In this document: positions 1-11,379 of the stretch, piece by piece
How the letters are laid out: each line of letters starts with the position of its first letter
Numbering within the stretch: position 1 is the stretch's first letter
Origin: Rhynochetos jubatus
Taxonomy: Eukaryota > Chordata > Aves > Eurypygiformes > Rhynochetidae
Length of the DNA stretch: 64,000 nucleotides
NCBI GenBank assembly: GCA_027574665.1
Contig: CM050673.1
Location: 8,665,420-8,729,419, forward strand
Direction: 5' to 3'
Position numbers and translations under genes: made by a program
The notes under the pieces: model-generated
The model's database searches: none
Seen by the model: the letters and a program-made list of their open reading frames with translations, nothing else
What the model was told of the DNA's origin: nothing

Positions 1-3000
1 GGCTGCATTTTGGCTGCCTTTTGGGCTGGAGCTTCTCGTGGTTTGGGGCCTGGCTTGCTCCACCCCCTGCTCTTGAGATTCTCCCGGAGGTGGGCTGCAT
101 TTTGGCTGCCTTTTGGGCTGGAGCTTCTCGTGGTTTGAGGCCTGGCTTGCTCCACCCCCTGCTCTTGAGATTCTCCTGGATGTGGGCTTCATTTTGGCTG
201 CCTTTTGGGCTGGAGCTTCTCGTGGTTTGAGGCCTGGCTTGCTCCACCCCCTGCTCTTGATATTCTCCCAGATGTGGGCTTCATTTTGGCTGCATTTTGT
301 GCTGGAGATTCTCGTGGTTTGAGGCCTGGCTTGCTCCACCCCCTGCTCTTGAGATTCTCCCGGATGTGTGCTGCATGTTGGCTGATTCTTGGGCTGGAGC
401 TTCTCGTGTTTTGAGGCCTGGCTTGCTCCACCCCCTGCTCTTGAGATTCTCCCGGATGTGGGCTGCATTTGGCTGCCATTCGGGCTGGAGCTTCTCGTGG
501 TTTGAGGCCTGGCTTGCTCCACCCCCTGCTCTTGAGATTCTCCCGGAGGTGGGCTGCATTTTGGCTGCCTTTTGGGCTGGAGATTCTCATGGTTTGAGGC
601 CTGGCTTGCTCCACCCCCTGCTCTTGAGATTCTCCCGGATGTTGGCTGGATTTTGGCTGCCTTTTGGGCTGGAGCTTCTCGTGGTTTGGGGCCTGGCTTG
701 CTCCACCCCCTGCTCTTGAGATTCTCCCGGATGTGGCCTGGATTTTGGCTGCATTTTGGGCTGGAGCTTCTCGTGGTTTGAGGCCTGGCTTGCTCCACCC
801 CCTGCTCTTGAGATTCTCCCGGATGTGGGCTGGATTTTGGCTGCCTTTTGGGCTGGAGCTTCTCGTGGTTTGAGGCCTGGCTTGCTCCACCCCCTGCTCT
901 TGAGATTCTCCCGGATGTGGGCTGCATTTTGGCTGATTCTTGGGCTGGAACTTCTCGTGGTTTGAGGCCTGGCTTGCTCCACCCCCTGCTCTTGAGATTC
1001 TCCCGGATGTGGGCTGGATTTTGGCTGCCTTTTGGGCTGGAGCTTCTCGTGGTTTGAGGCCTGGCTTGCTCCACGCCCTGCTCTTGATATTCTCCCGGAT
1101 GTGGGCTGAATTTTGGCTGATTCTTGGGCTGGAACTTCTCGTGGTTTGAGGCCTGGCTTGCTCCACCCCCTGCTCTTGAGATTCTCCCGGATGTGGGCTG
1201 CATTTTGGCTGATTCTTGGGCTGGAGCTTCTCGTGGTTTGAGGCCTGGCTTGCTCCAGCCCCTGCTCTTGAGATTCTCCCGGATGTGGACTGCATTTTGG
1301 CTGCCTTTTAGGATGGAGCGTCTCGTGTTTTGAGGCCTGGCTTGCTCCACACCCTGCTCTTGAGATTCTCCTGCAGGTGGGCTGCATTTGGCTGCCTTTC
1401 GGGCTGGAGCTTCTAGTGGTTTGAGGCCTGGCTTGCTCCACCCCCTGCTCTTGAGATTCTCCCGGAGGTGGGCTGCATTTTGGCTGCCTTTTGGGCTGGA
1501 GCTTCTCGTGGTTTGAGGCCTGGCTTGCTCCACCCCCTGCTCTTGAGATTCTCCCGGATGTGGGCTGCATTTTGGCTGATTCTTGGGCTGGAGCTTCCCG
1601 TGGTTTGAGGCCTGGCTTGCTCCACCCCCTGCTCTTGAGATTCTCCTGGATGTGGGCTGCATTTTGGCTGCCTATTGGGCTGGAGCTTCTCGTGGTTTGA
1701 GGCCTGGCTTGCTCCACCCCCTGCCCTTGAGATTCTCCCGCAGGTGGGCTGCATTTTGGCTGCCTTTTGGGCTGGAGCTTCTCGTGGTTTGAGGCCTGGC
1801 TTGCTCCACCCCTTGCTTTTGAGATTCTCCTGGAGGTGGGCTGCATTTTGGCTTCATTTTGGGCTGGAGCTTCTCGAGGTTTGTGGCCTGGCTTGCTCCA
1901 CCCCCTGCTCTTGAGATTCTCCCAGATGTGGGCTGCATTTTGGCTGCCTTTTGGGCTGGAGCTTCTCGTGGTTTGAGGCCTGGCTTGCTCCACCCCCTGC
2001 TCTTGAGATTCTCCCAGATGTGGGCTGCATTTTGGGTACATTTTGGGCTGGAGCTTCTCATGGTTTGAGGCCTGCCTTGCTCCACCCCCTGCTCTTGAGA
2101 TTCTCCCGGAGGTGGGCTGCATTTTGGCTGCCTGTTGGGCTGGAGCTTCTCGTGGTTTGAGGCCTGGCTTGCTCCACCCCCTGCTCTTGAGATTCTCCCG
2201 GATGTGGGCTGCATTTTGGCTGCCTTTTGGGCTGGAGCTTCTTGTGGTTTGAGGCCTGGCTTGCTCCACCCCCTGCTCTTGATATTCTCCCGGATGTGGG
2301 CTGCATTTTGGCTGCCTTTTGGGCTGGAGCTTCTCGTGGTTTGAGGCCTGGCTTGCTCCACCCCCTGATCTTGAGATTCTCCCGGAGGTGGGCTGCATTT
2401 TGGCTGCCTTTTGGGCTGGAGTTTCTCGTGGTTTGAGGCCTGGCTTGCTCCACCCCCTGCTCTTGAAATTCTCCCGGAGGTGGGCTGCATTTTGGCTTCA
2501 TTTTGGTCTGGAGCTTCTCGAGGTTTGTGGCCTGGCTTGCTCCACACCCTGCTCTTGAGATTCTCCCAGATGTGGGCTGCATTTTGGCTGCATTTTGGGC
2601 TGGAGCTTCTCGTGGTTTGAGGCCTGGCTTGCTCCACCCCCTGCTCTTGAGATTCTCCCAGATGTGGGTTGGATTTTGGCTCCCTTTTGTGCTGGAGCTT
2701 CTCGAGGTTTGAGGCCTGGCTTGCTCCACACCCTGCTCTTGAGATTCTCCCGGAGGTGGGCTGCATTTTGGCTGATTCTTGGGCTGGAGCTTCTCGTGGT
2801 TTGAGGCCTGGCTTGCTCCACCCCCTGCTCTTGAGATTCTCCCGGAGGTGGGCTGCATTTTGGCTGGCTTTTGGGCTGGAGCTTCTCGTGGTTTGAGGCC
2901 TGGCTTGCTCCACCCCCTGCTCTTGAGATTCTCCCGGAGGTGGGCTGGATTTTGGCTGCCTGTTGGGCTGGAGCTTCTCGTGGTTTGAGGCCTGGCTTGC

Positions 3001-3583
3001 TCCACCCCCTGCTCTTGAGATTCTCCCGGATGTGTGCTGCATTTTGGCTGCCTTTTGGGCTGGAGCTTGTCGTGGTTTGAGGCCTGGCTTGCTCCACCGC
3101 CTGCTCGTGATATTCTCCCGGATGTGGGCTGCATTTTGGCTGCCTTTTGGGCTGGAGCTTCTTGTGGTTTGAGGCCTGGCTTGCTCCACCGCCTGCTCGT
3201 GATATTCTCCCGGATGTGGGCTGCATTTTGGCTGCATTTTGGGCTGGAGCTTCTCGTGGTTTGAGGCCTGGCTTGCTCCACCCCCTGCTCTTGAGATTCT
3301 CCCGGAGGTGGGCTGCATTTTGGCTGATTCTTGGGCTGGAGCTTCCCGTGGTTTGAGGCCTGGCTTGCTCCACCCCCTGCTCTTGAGATTCTCCCGGATG
3401 TGGGCTGCATTTTGGCTGATTCTTGGGCTGGAGCTTCTCGTGGTTTGAGGCCTGGCTTGCTCCACCCCCTGCTCTTGAGATTCTCCCGGATGTGGGCTGC
3501 ATTTTGGCTGATTCTTGGGCTGGAGCTTCCCGTGGTTTGAGGCCTGGCTTGCTCCACCCCCTGCTCTTATTCTCCCGGAGGTG
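1..3583. repeat. Left segment: mixed units with two 91-mers and one 89-mer
   Basis: This stretch has no gene and shows no clear large block duplication. It contains 91-bp units near 474 and 1,390, both of a type that reads CATTTGGCTG (one T lost) followed by TTCGGG. The same type returns at about 11,690 and 13,436. The unit at 3,495-3,583 is 89 bp because GAG is missing before ATTCTCC. Both GATGTG- and GAGGTG-ending units are interspersed. Confidence 0.9.
3495..3583. repeat. 89-bp unit (3-base deletion)
   Basis: The usual CTCTTGAGATTCTCC is shortened to CTCTTATTCTCC near 3,566-3,574. This is the only 3-base length change in the window. It creates TTA on the + strand, which is a stop (TAA) on the reverse strand, and so interrupts the open reverse frames. 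Confidence 0.95.
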
Positions 3584-3719
3584 GGCTGCATTTTGGCTGC
3601 CTTTTGGGCTGGAGCTTCTCGTGGTTTGAGGCCTGGCTTGCTCCACCCCCTGCTCTTGAGATTCTCCCGGATGTGGGCTGCATTTTGGCTGCCTGTTGGG
3701 CTGGAGCTTCTTGTGGTTT

Positions 3720-6700
3720 GAGGCCTGGCTTGCTCCACACCCTGCTCTTGAGATTCTCCCGGATGTGGGCTGCATTTTGGCTGCCTTTTGGGCTGGAGCT
3801 TCTCGTGGTTTGAGGCCTGGCTTGCTCCACCCCCTGCTCTTGAGATTCTCCTGGATGTGGGCTGCATTTTGGCTGCCTTTTGGGCTGGAGCTTCTCGTGG
3901 TTTGAGGCCTGGCTTGCTCCACCCCCTGCTCTTGAGATTCTCCCGGAGGTGGGCTGCATTTTGGCTGCCTTTTGGGCTGGAGCTTCTTGGGGTTTGAGGC
4001 CTGGCTTGCTCCACCCCCTGCTCTTGATATTCTCCCGGATGTGGGCTTCATTTTGGCTGCCTTTGGGGCTGTAGCTTCTCGTGGTTTGAGGCCTGGCTTG
4101 CTCCACCCCCTGCTCTTGATATTCTCCCAGATGTGGGCTTCATTTTGGCTGCCTTTTGTGCTGGAGCTTCTTGTGGTTTGAGGCCTGGCTTGCTCCACCC
4201 CCTGCTCTTGAGATTCTCCCGGATGTGGGCTGCATTTTGGCTGATTCTTGGGCTGGAGCTTCTCGTGGTTTGAGTCCTGGCTTGCTCCACCCCCTGCTCT
4301 TGAGATTCTCCAGGATGTGGGCTGCATTTTGGCTGCCTTTTGGGCTGGAGCTTCTCGTGGTTTGAGGCCTGGCTTGCTCCACCCCCTGCTCTTGAGATTC
4401 TCCCCGCATGTGGGCTGCATTTTGGCTGCCTTTTGGGCTGGAGCTTCTTGTGGTTTGAGGCCTGGCTTGCTCCACCCCCTGCTCTTGAGATTCTCCCGGA
4501 GGTGGGCTGCATTTTGGCTGCCTTTTGGGCTGGAGCTTCTCGTGGTTTGAGGCCTGGCTTGCTCCACCCCCTGCTCTTGAGATTCTCCCGGATGTGGGCT
4601 GCATTTTGGCTGCCTTTTGGGCTGGAGCTTCTCGTGGTTTGAGGCCTGGCTTGCTCCACCCCCTGCTCTTGAGATTCTCCCGGATGTGGGCTGCATTTTG
4701 GCTGATTCTTGGGCTGGAGCTTCCCGTGGTTTGAGGCCTGGCTTGCTCCACCCCCTGCTCTTGAGATTCTCCCGGATGTGGGCTGCATTTTGGCTGATTC
4801 TTGGGCTGGAGCTTCTCGTGGTTTGAGGCCTGGCTTGCTCCACCCCCTGCTCTTGAGATTCTCCCGGATGTGGGCTGCATTTTGGCTGCCTTTTGGGCTG
4901 GAGCTTCTCGTGGTTTGAGGCCTGGCTTGCTCAACCCCCTGCTCTTGAGATTCTCCCGGATGTGGGCTGCATTTTGGCTGCCTGTTGGGCTAGAGCTTCT
5001 TGTGGTTTGAGGCCTGGCTTGCTCCACACCCTGCTCTTGAGATTCTCCCGGATGTGGGCTGCAATTTGGCTGCCTTTTGGGCTGGAGCTTCTCGTGGTTT
5101 GAGGCCTGGCTTGCTCCACCCCCTGCTCTTGAGATTCTCCCGGAGGTGGGCTGCATTTTGGCTGATTCTTGGGCTGGAGCTTCCCGTGGTTTGAGGCCTG
5201 GCTTGCTCCACCCCCTGCTCTTGATATTCTCCCGGATGTGGGCTTCACTTTGGCTGCCTTTTGTGCTGGAGCTTCTCGTGGTTTGAGGCTTGGCTTGCTC
5301 CACCCCCTGCTCTTGAGATTCTCCTGGATATGGGCTGCATTTTGGCTGATTCTTGGGCTGGAGCTTCCCTTGGTTTGAGTCCTGGCTTGCTCCACCCCCT
5401 GCTCTTGAGATTCTCCCGGATGTGGGCTGCATTTTGGCTGCCTTTTGGGCTGGAGCTTCTCGTGGTTTGAGGCCTGGCTTGCTCCACCCCCTGCTCTTGA
5501 GATTCTCCCGGAGGTGGGCTGGATTTTGGCTGCCTTTTGGGCTGGAGCTTCTCGTGGTTTGAGGCCTGGCTTGCTCCACCCCCTGCTCTTGAGATTCTCC
5601 CGGATGTGGGCTGCATTTTGGCTGCCTTTTGGGCTGGAGCTTCTCGTGGTTTGGGGCCTGACTTGCTCCACCCCCTGCCCTTGAGATTCTCCCGGATGTG
5701 GGCTGCATTTTGGTTGCCTTTTGGGCTGGAGCTTCTCGTGGTTTGAGGCCTGGCTTGCTCCACCCCCTGCTCTTGAGATTCTCCTGCACGTGGGCTGGAT
5801 TTTGGCTTCATTTTGGGCTGGAGCTTCTCGTGGTTTGAGGCCTGCCTTGCTCCACCCCCTGCTCTTGAGATTCTCCTGGAGGTGGGCTGCATTTTGGCTG
5901 CATTTTGGGCTGGAGTTTCTCGTGGTTTGAGGCCTGGCTTGCTCCACCCCCTGCTCTTGAGATTCTCACGGAGGTGGGCTGCATTTTGGCTGCCTTTTGT
6001 GCTGGAGCTTCTCGTGGTTTGAGGCCTGGCTTGCTCCACCCCCTGCTCTTGAGATTCTCACGGAGGTGGGCTGGATTTTTGCTGCCTTTTGGGCTGGAGC
6101 TTCTCGTGGTTTGAGGCCTGGCTTGCTCCACCCCCTGCTCTTGAGATTCTCCCAGATGTGGGCTGCATTTTGGCTGCTTTTGTGCTGCAGCTTCCAATGG
6201 TTTGAGGCCTGGCTTGCTCCACCCCCTGCTCTTGAAATTCTCCTGGAGGTGGGCTGCATTTTGGCTGCCTTTTGGGCTGGAGATTCTCGTGGTTTGAGGC
6301 CTGGCTTGCTCCACACCCTGCTCTTGAGATTCTCCCGGATGTGGGCTGCATTTTGGCTGCCTTTTGGGCTGGAGCTTCTCGTGGTTTGAGGCCTGGCTTG
6401 CTCCACCCCCTGCTCTTGAGATTCTCCTGGATGTGGGCTGCATTTTGGCTGCCTTTTGGGCTGGAGCTTCTTGGGGTTTGAGGCCTGGCTTGCTCCACCC
6501 CCTGCTCTTGAGATTCTCCCGGATGTGGGCTGCATTTTGGCTGCCTTTTGGGCTGGAGCTTCTTGGGGTTTGAGGCCTGGCTTGCTCCACCCCCTGCTCT
6601 TGATATTCTCCCGGATGTGGGCTTCATTTTGGCTGCCTTTGGGGCTGTAGCTTCTCGTGGTTTGAGGCCTGGCTTGCTCCACCCCCTGCTCTTGAGATTC

Positions 6701-8590
6701 TCCCGGATGTGGGCTGCATTTTGGCTGATTCTTTGGCTGGAGCTTCCCTTGGTTTGAGTCCTGGCTTGCTCCACCCCCTGCTCTTGAGATTCTCCAGGAT
6801 GTGGGCTGCATTTTGGCTGCCTTTTGGGCTGGAGCTTCTCGTGGTTTGAGGCCTGGCTTGCTCCACCCCCTGCTCTTGAGATTCTCCCCGCATGTGGGCT
6901 GCATTTTGGCTGCCTTTTGGGCTGGAGCTTCTTGTGGTTTGAGGCCTGGCTTGCTCCACCCCCTGCTCTTGAGATTCTCCCGGATGTGGGCTGCATTTTG
7001 GCTGCCTTTTGGGCTGGAGCTTCTCGTGGTTTGAGGCCTGGCTTGCTCCACCCCCTGCTCTTGAGATTCTCCCGGATGTGGGCTGCATTTTGGCTGATTC
7101 TTGGGCTGGAGCTTCCCGTGGTTTGAGGCCTGGCTTGCTCCACCCCCTGCTCTTGAGATTCTCCCGGATGTGGGCTGCATTTTGGCTGATTCTTGGGCTG
7201 GAGCTTCTCGTGGTTTGAGGCCTGGCTTGCTCCACCCCCTGCTCTTGAGATTCTCCCGGATGTGGGCTGCATTTTGGCTGCCTTTTGGGCTGGAGCTTCT
7301 CGTGGTTTGAGGCCTGGCTTGCTCAACCCCCTGCTCTTGAGATTCTCCCGGATGTGGGCTGCATTTTGGCTGCCTGTTGGGCTAGAGCTTCTTGTGGTTT
7401 GAGGCCTGGCTTGCTCCACACCCTGCTCTTGAGATTCTCCCGGATGTGGGCTGCATTTTGGCTGCCTTTTGGGCTGGAGCTTCTCGTGGTTTGAGGCCTG
7501 GCTTGCTCCACCCCCTGCTCTTGAGATTCTCCCGGAGGTGGGCTGCATTTTGGCTGATTCTTGGGCTGGAGCTTCCCGTGGTTTGAGGCCTGGCTTGCTC
7601 CACCCCCTGCTCTTGAGATTCTCCCGGATGTGGGCTTCATTTTGGCTGCCTTTTGGGCTGGAGCTTCTCGTGGTTTGAGGCCTGGCTTGCTCCACCCCCT
7701 GCTCTTGAGATTCTCCTGGATATGGGCTGCATTTTGGCTGATTCTTGGGCTGGAGCTTCCCTTGGTTTGAGTCCTGGCTTGCTCCACCCCCTGCTCTTGA
7801 GATTCTCCCGGATGTGGGCTGCATTTTGGCTGCCTTTTGGGCTGGAGCTTCTCGTGGTTTGAGGCCTGGCTTGCTCCACCCCCTGCTCTTGAGATTCTCC
7901 CCGCATGTGGGCTGCATTTTGGCTGCATTTTGGGCTGGAGCTTCTTGTGGTTTGAGGCCTGGCTTGCTCCACCCCCTGCTCTTGAGATTCTCCCGGAGGT
8001 GGGCTGGATTTTGGCTGCCTTTTGGGCTGGAGCTTCTCGTGGTTTGAGGCCTGGCTTGCTCCACCCCCTGCTCTTGAGATTCTCCCGGATGTGGGCTGCA
8101 TTTTGGCTGCCTTTTGGGCTGGAGCTTCTCGTGGTTTGGGGCCTGGCTTGCTCCACCCCCTGCCCTTGAGATTCTCCCGGATGTGGGCTGCATTTTGGCT
8201 GCCTTTTGGGCTGGAGCTTCTCGTGGTTTGAGGCCTGGCTTGCTCCACCCCCTGCTCTTGAGATTCTCCTGCACGTGGGCTGGATTTTGGCTTCATTTTG
8301 GGCTGGAGCTTCTCGTGGTTTGAGGCCTGCCTTGCTCCACCCCCTGCTCTTGAGATTCTCCTGGAGGTGGGCTGCATTTTGGCTGCATTTTGGGCTGGAG
8401 TTTCTCGTGGTTTGAGGCCTGGCTTGCTCCACCCCCTGCTCTTGAGATTCTCACGGAGGTGGGCTGCATTTTGGCTGCCTTTTGGGCTGGAGCTTCTCGT
8501 GGTTTGAGGCCTGGCTTGCTCCACCCCCTGCTCTTGAGATTCTCACGGAGGTGGGCTGGATTTTTGCTGCCTTTTGGGCTGGAGCTTCTC
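3720..8590. repeat. Higher-order duplication, about 26-28 units, two diverged copies
   Basis: The unit order from about 3,720 to 6,100 is repeated from about 6,300 to 8,590. The offset changes in steps: 2,576 bases (28 units) near 3,970, 2,484 (27) near 4,300, 2,392 (26) from about 4,530 to 5,500, then 2,485 after an extra 93-bp unit in the second copy. Shared markers include the CACACCCTG variant (3,735/6,311), the CTTTGGGGCTGTAGC variant (4,064/6,640), TCCAGGATG (4,310/6,793), TCCCCGCATG (4,401/6,885), the GCTCAACCCC variant (4,929/7,321) and CTCCTGGATATGG (5,321/7,713). The copies differ by loss or gain of whole units and by point changes, so this event is older than the one at 16.9 kb. 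Confidence 0.85.
4320..4412. repeat. 93-bp unit of the TCCCCGCATG type
   Basis: The unit end reads TCCCCGCATGTG instead of TCCCGGATGTG, one base longer. The same 93-bp type occurs at 6,804-6,896, 7,817-7,909, 10,760-10,852, 28,407-28,499 and 28,592-28,684, six in all. They account for every one-base insertion I could place. Their shared form indicates one mutation spread by block duplication. Confidence 0.95.
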
Positions 8591-8659
8591 GTGGTTTGAG
8601 GCCTGGCTTGCTCCACCCCCTGCTCTTGAGATTCTCCTGGAGGTGGGCTGCATTTTGGC

Positions 8660-10345
8660 TGCATTTTGGGCTGGAGTTTCTCGTGGTTTGAGGCCTGGCT
8701 TGCTCCACTCCCTGCTCTTGATATTCTCCCGGAGGTGGGCTGCATTTTGGCTTCATTTTGGGCTGGAGCTTCTCGAGGTTTGTGGCCTGGCTTGCTCCAC
8801 CCCCTGCTCTTGAGATTCTCCCAGATGTGGGCTGCATTTTGGCTGCATTTTGGGCTGGAACTTCTCGTGGTTTGGGGCCTGGCTTGCTCCACCCCCTGCT
8901 CTTGAGATTCTCCCGGATGTGGGCTGGATTTTGGCTCCCTTTTGGGCTGGAGCTTCTCGAGGTTTGAGGCCTGGCTTGCTCCACCCCCTGCTCTTGAGAT
9001 TCTCCCAGATGTGGGCTGCACTTTGGCTGCAATTTGGCCGGAGCTTCTCGTGGTTTGAGGCCTGGCTTGCTCCACCCCCTGCTCTTGAGATTCTCCCGGA
9101 TGTGGGCTGGATTTTGGCTGCTTTTTGGGCTGGAGCTTCTCGTGGTTTGAGGCCTGGCTTGCTCCACCCCCTGCTCTTGATATTCTCCTGGATGTGGGCT
9201 GCATTTTGGGTACATTTTGGGCTGGAGCTTCTCATGGTTTGAGGCCTGCCTTGCTCCACCCCCTGCTCTTGAGATTCTCCCGGATGTGGGCTGCATTTTG
9301 GCTGCCTTTTGGGCTGGAGCTTCTCGTGGTTTGAGGCCTGGCTTGCTCCACCCCCTGCTCTTGATATTCTCCCCGATGTGGGCTTCATTTTGGCTGCCTT
9401 TTGGGCTGGAGCTTCTCGTGGTTTGAGGCCTGGCTTGCTCCACCCCCTGCTCTTGAGATTCTCCCGGATGTGGGCTGCATTTTGGCTGATTCTTGGGCTG
9501 GAGCTTCCCATGGTTTGAGTCCTGGCTTGCTCCACCCCCTGCTCTTGAGATTCTCCCAGAGGTGGGCTGCATTTTGGCTGCCTTTTGGGCTGGAGCTTCT
9601 CGTGGTTTGAGGCCTGGCTTGCTCCACCCCCTGCTCTTGAGATTCTCCCGGAGGTGGGCTGCATTTTGGCTGCATTTTGGGCTGGAGCTTCTCGTGGTTT
9701 GAGGCCTGGCTTGCTGCACTCCCTGCTCTTGATATTCTCCCGGTGGTGGGCTGCATTTTGGCTTCATTTTGGTCTGGAGCTTCTCGAGGTTTGTGGCCTG
9801 GCTTGCTCCACCCCCTGCTCTTGAGATTCTCCCAGATGTGGGCTGCATTTTGGCTGCATTTTGGGCTGGAGCTTCTCGTGGTTTGAGGCCTGGCTTGCTC
9901 CACCCCCTGCTCTTGAGATTCTCCCGGATGTGGGCTGGATTTTGGCTCCATTTTGGGCTGGAGCTTCTCGAGGTTTGAGGCCTGGCTTGCTCCACCCCCT
10001 GCTCTTGAGATTCTCCCGGATGTGGGCTGCATTTTGGCTGCATTTTGGCCGGAGCTTCTCGTGGTTTGAGGCCTGGCTTGCTCCACCCCCTGCTCTTGAG
10101 ATTCTCCCGCATGTGGGCTGGATTTTGGCTGCTTTTTGGGCTGGAGCTTCTCGAGGTTTGAGGCCTGGCTTGCTCCATCCACTGCTCTTGAGATTCTCCT
10201 GGATGTGGGCTGCATTTTGGGTACATTTTGGGCTGGAGCTTCTCATGGTTTGAGGCCTGCCTTGCTCCACCCCCTGCTCTTGAGATTCTCCCGGAGGTGG
10301 GCTGCATTTTGGCTGATTCTTGGGCTGGAGCTTCTCGTGGTTTGA
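8660..10345. repeat. 11-unit higher-order duplication (offset 1,011 bp)
   Basis: Unit order from about 8,670 to 9,330 is repeated from about 9,680 to 10,345 at an offset of 1,011 bases (11 units minus one base). Shared markers are the GAGGTTTGTGG variant, a 91-bp TTGGCCGGAGC unit (about 9,035 and 10,047), the TTTTGGGTACATTTTGGG unit (about 9,206 and 10,217) and GAGGCCTGCCTTGC. The copies carry several point differences. Confidence 0.8.
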
Positions 10346-11379
10346 GGCCTGGCTTGCTCCACCCCCTGCTCTTGAGATTCTCCCAGATGTGGGCTGGGTT
10401 TTGGCTGCCTTTTGGGCTGGAGCTTCTCGTGGTTTGAGGCCTGGCTTTCTCCACCCCCTGCTCTTGAGATTCTCCCGGATGTGGGCTGCATTTTGGTTGC
10501 CTTTGCGGCTGGAGCTTCTCGTGGTTTGAGGCCTGGCTTGCTCCACCGCCTGCTCTTGATATTCTCCCGGATGTGGGCTGCATTTTGGCTGCCTTTTGTG
10601 CTGGAGCTTCTCGTGGTTTGAGGCCTGGCTTGCTCCACCCCCTGCTCTTGAGATTCTCCCAGATGTGGGCTGCATTTTGGCTGCGTTTAGGGCTGGAGCT
10701 TCTCGTGGTTTGAGGCCTGGCTTGCTCCACCCCCTGCTCTTGAGATTCTCACGGAGGTGGGCTGGATTTTGGCTGCCTTTTGGGCTGGAGCTTCTCGTGG
10801 TTTGTGGCCTGGCTTGCTCCACCCCCTGCTCTTGAGATTCTCCCCGCATGTGGGCTGCATTTTGGCTGCTTTTGGGCTGGAGCTTCTCGTGGTTTGGGGC
10901 CTTGCTTGCTCCACCCCCTGCTCTTGAGATTCTCCCGGATGTGGGCTGCATTTTGGCTGCCTGTTGGGCTGGAGCTTCTTGTGGTTTGAGGCCTGGCTTG
11001 CTCTACCCCCTGCTCTTGAGATTCTCCCGAATGTGGGCTGGATTTTGGCTGCCTTTTGGGCTGGAGCTTCTCGTGGTTTGAAGCCTGGCTTGCTCCACCC
11101 CCTGCTCTTGAGATTCTCCCGGATGTGGGCTGGATTTTGGCTGCCTTTTGGGCTGGAGCTTCTCGTGGTTTGAGGCCTGGCTTGCTCCACACCCTGCTCT
11201 TGAGATTCTCCCAGATGTGGGCTGCATTTTGGCTGCATTTTGGGCTGGAGCTTCTCGTGGTTTGAGGCCTGGCTTGCTCCACCCCCTGCTCTTGAGATTC
11301 TCCCGGAGGTGGGCTGGATTTTGTCTGCCTTTGGGGCTGGAGCTTCTCGTGGTTTGAGGCCTGGCGTGCTCCACCCCCT

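Noticed and set aside
9000-9060. Distinct promoter, tRNA-like or terminator elements inside unit variants
   Set aside because: No A/B box pair, TATA element in a plausible context, or stable hairpin with a T tract distinguishes any unit from the consensus.
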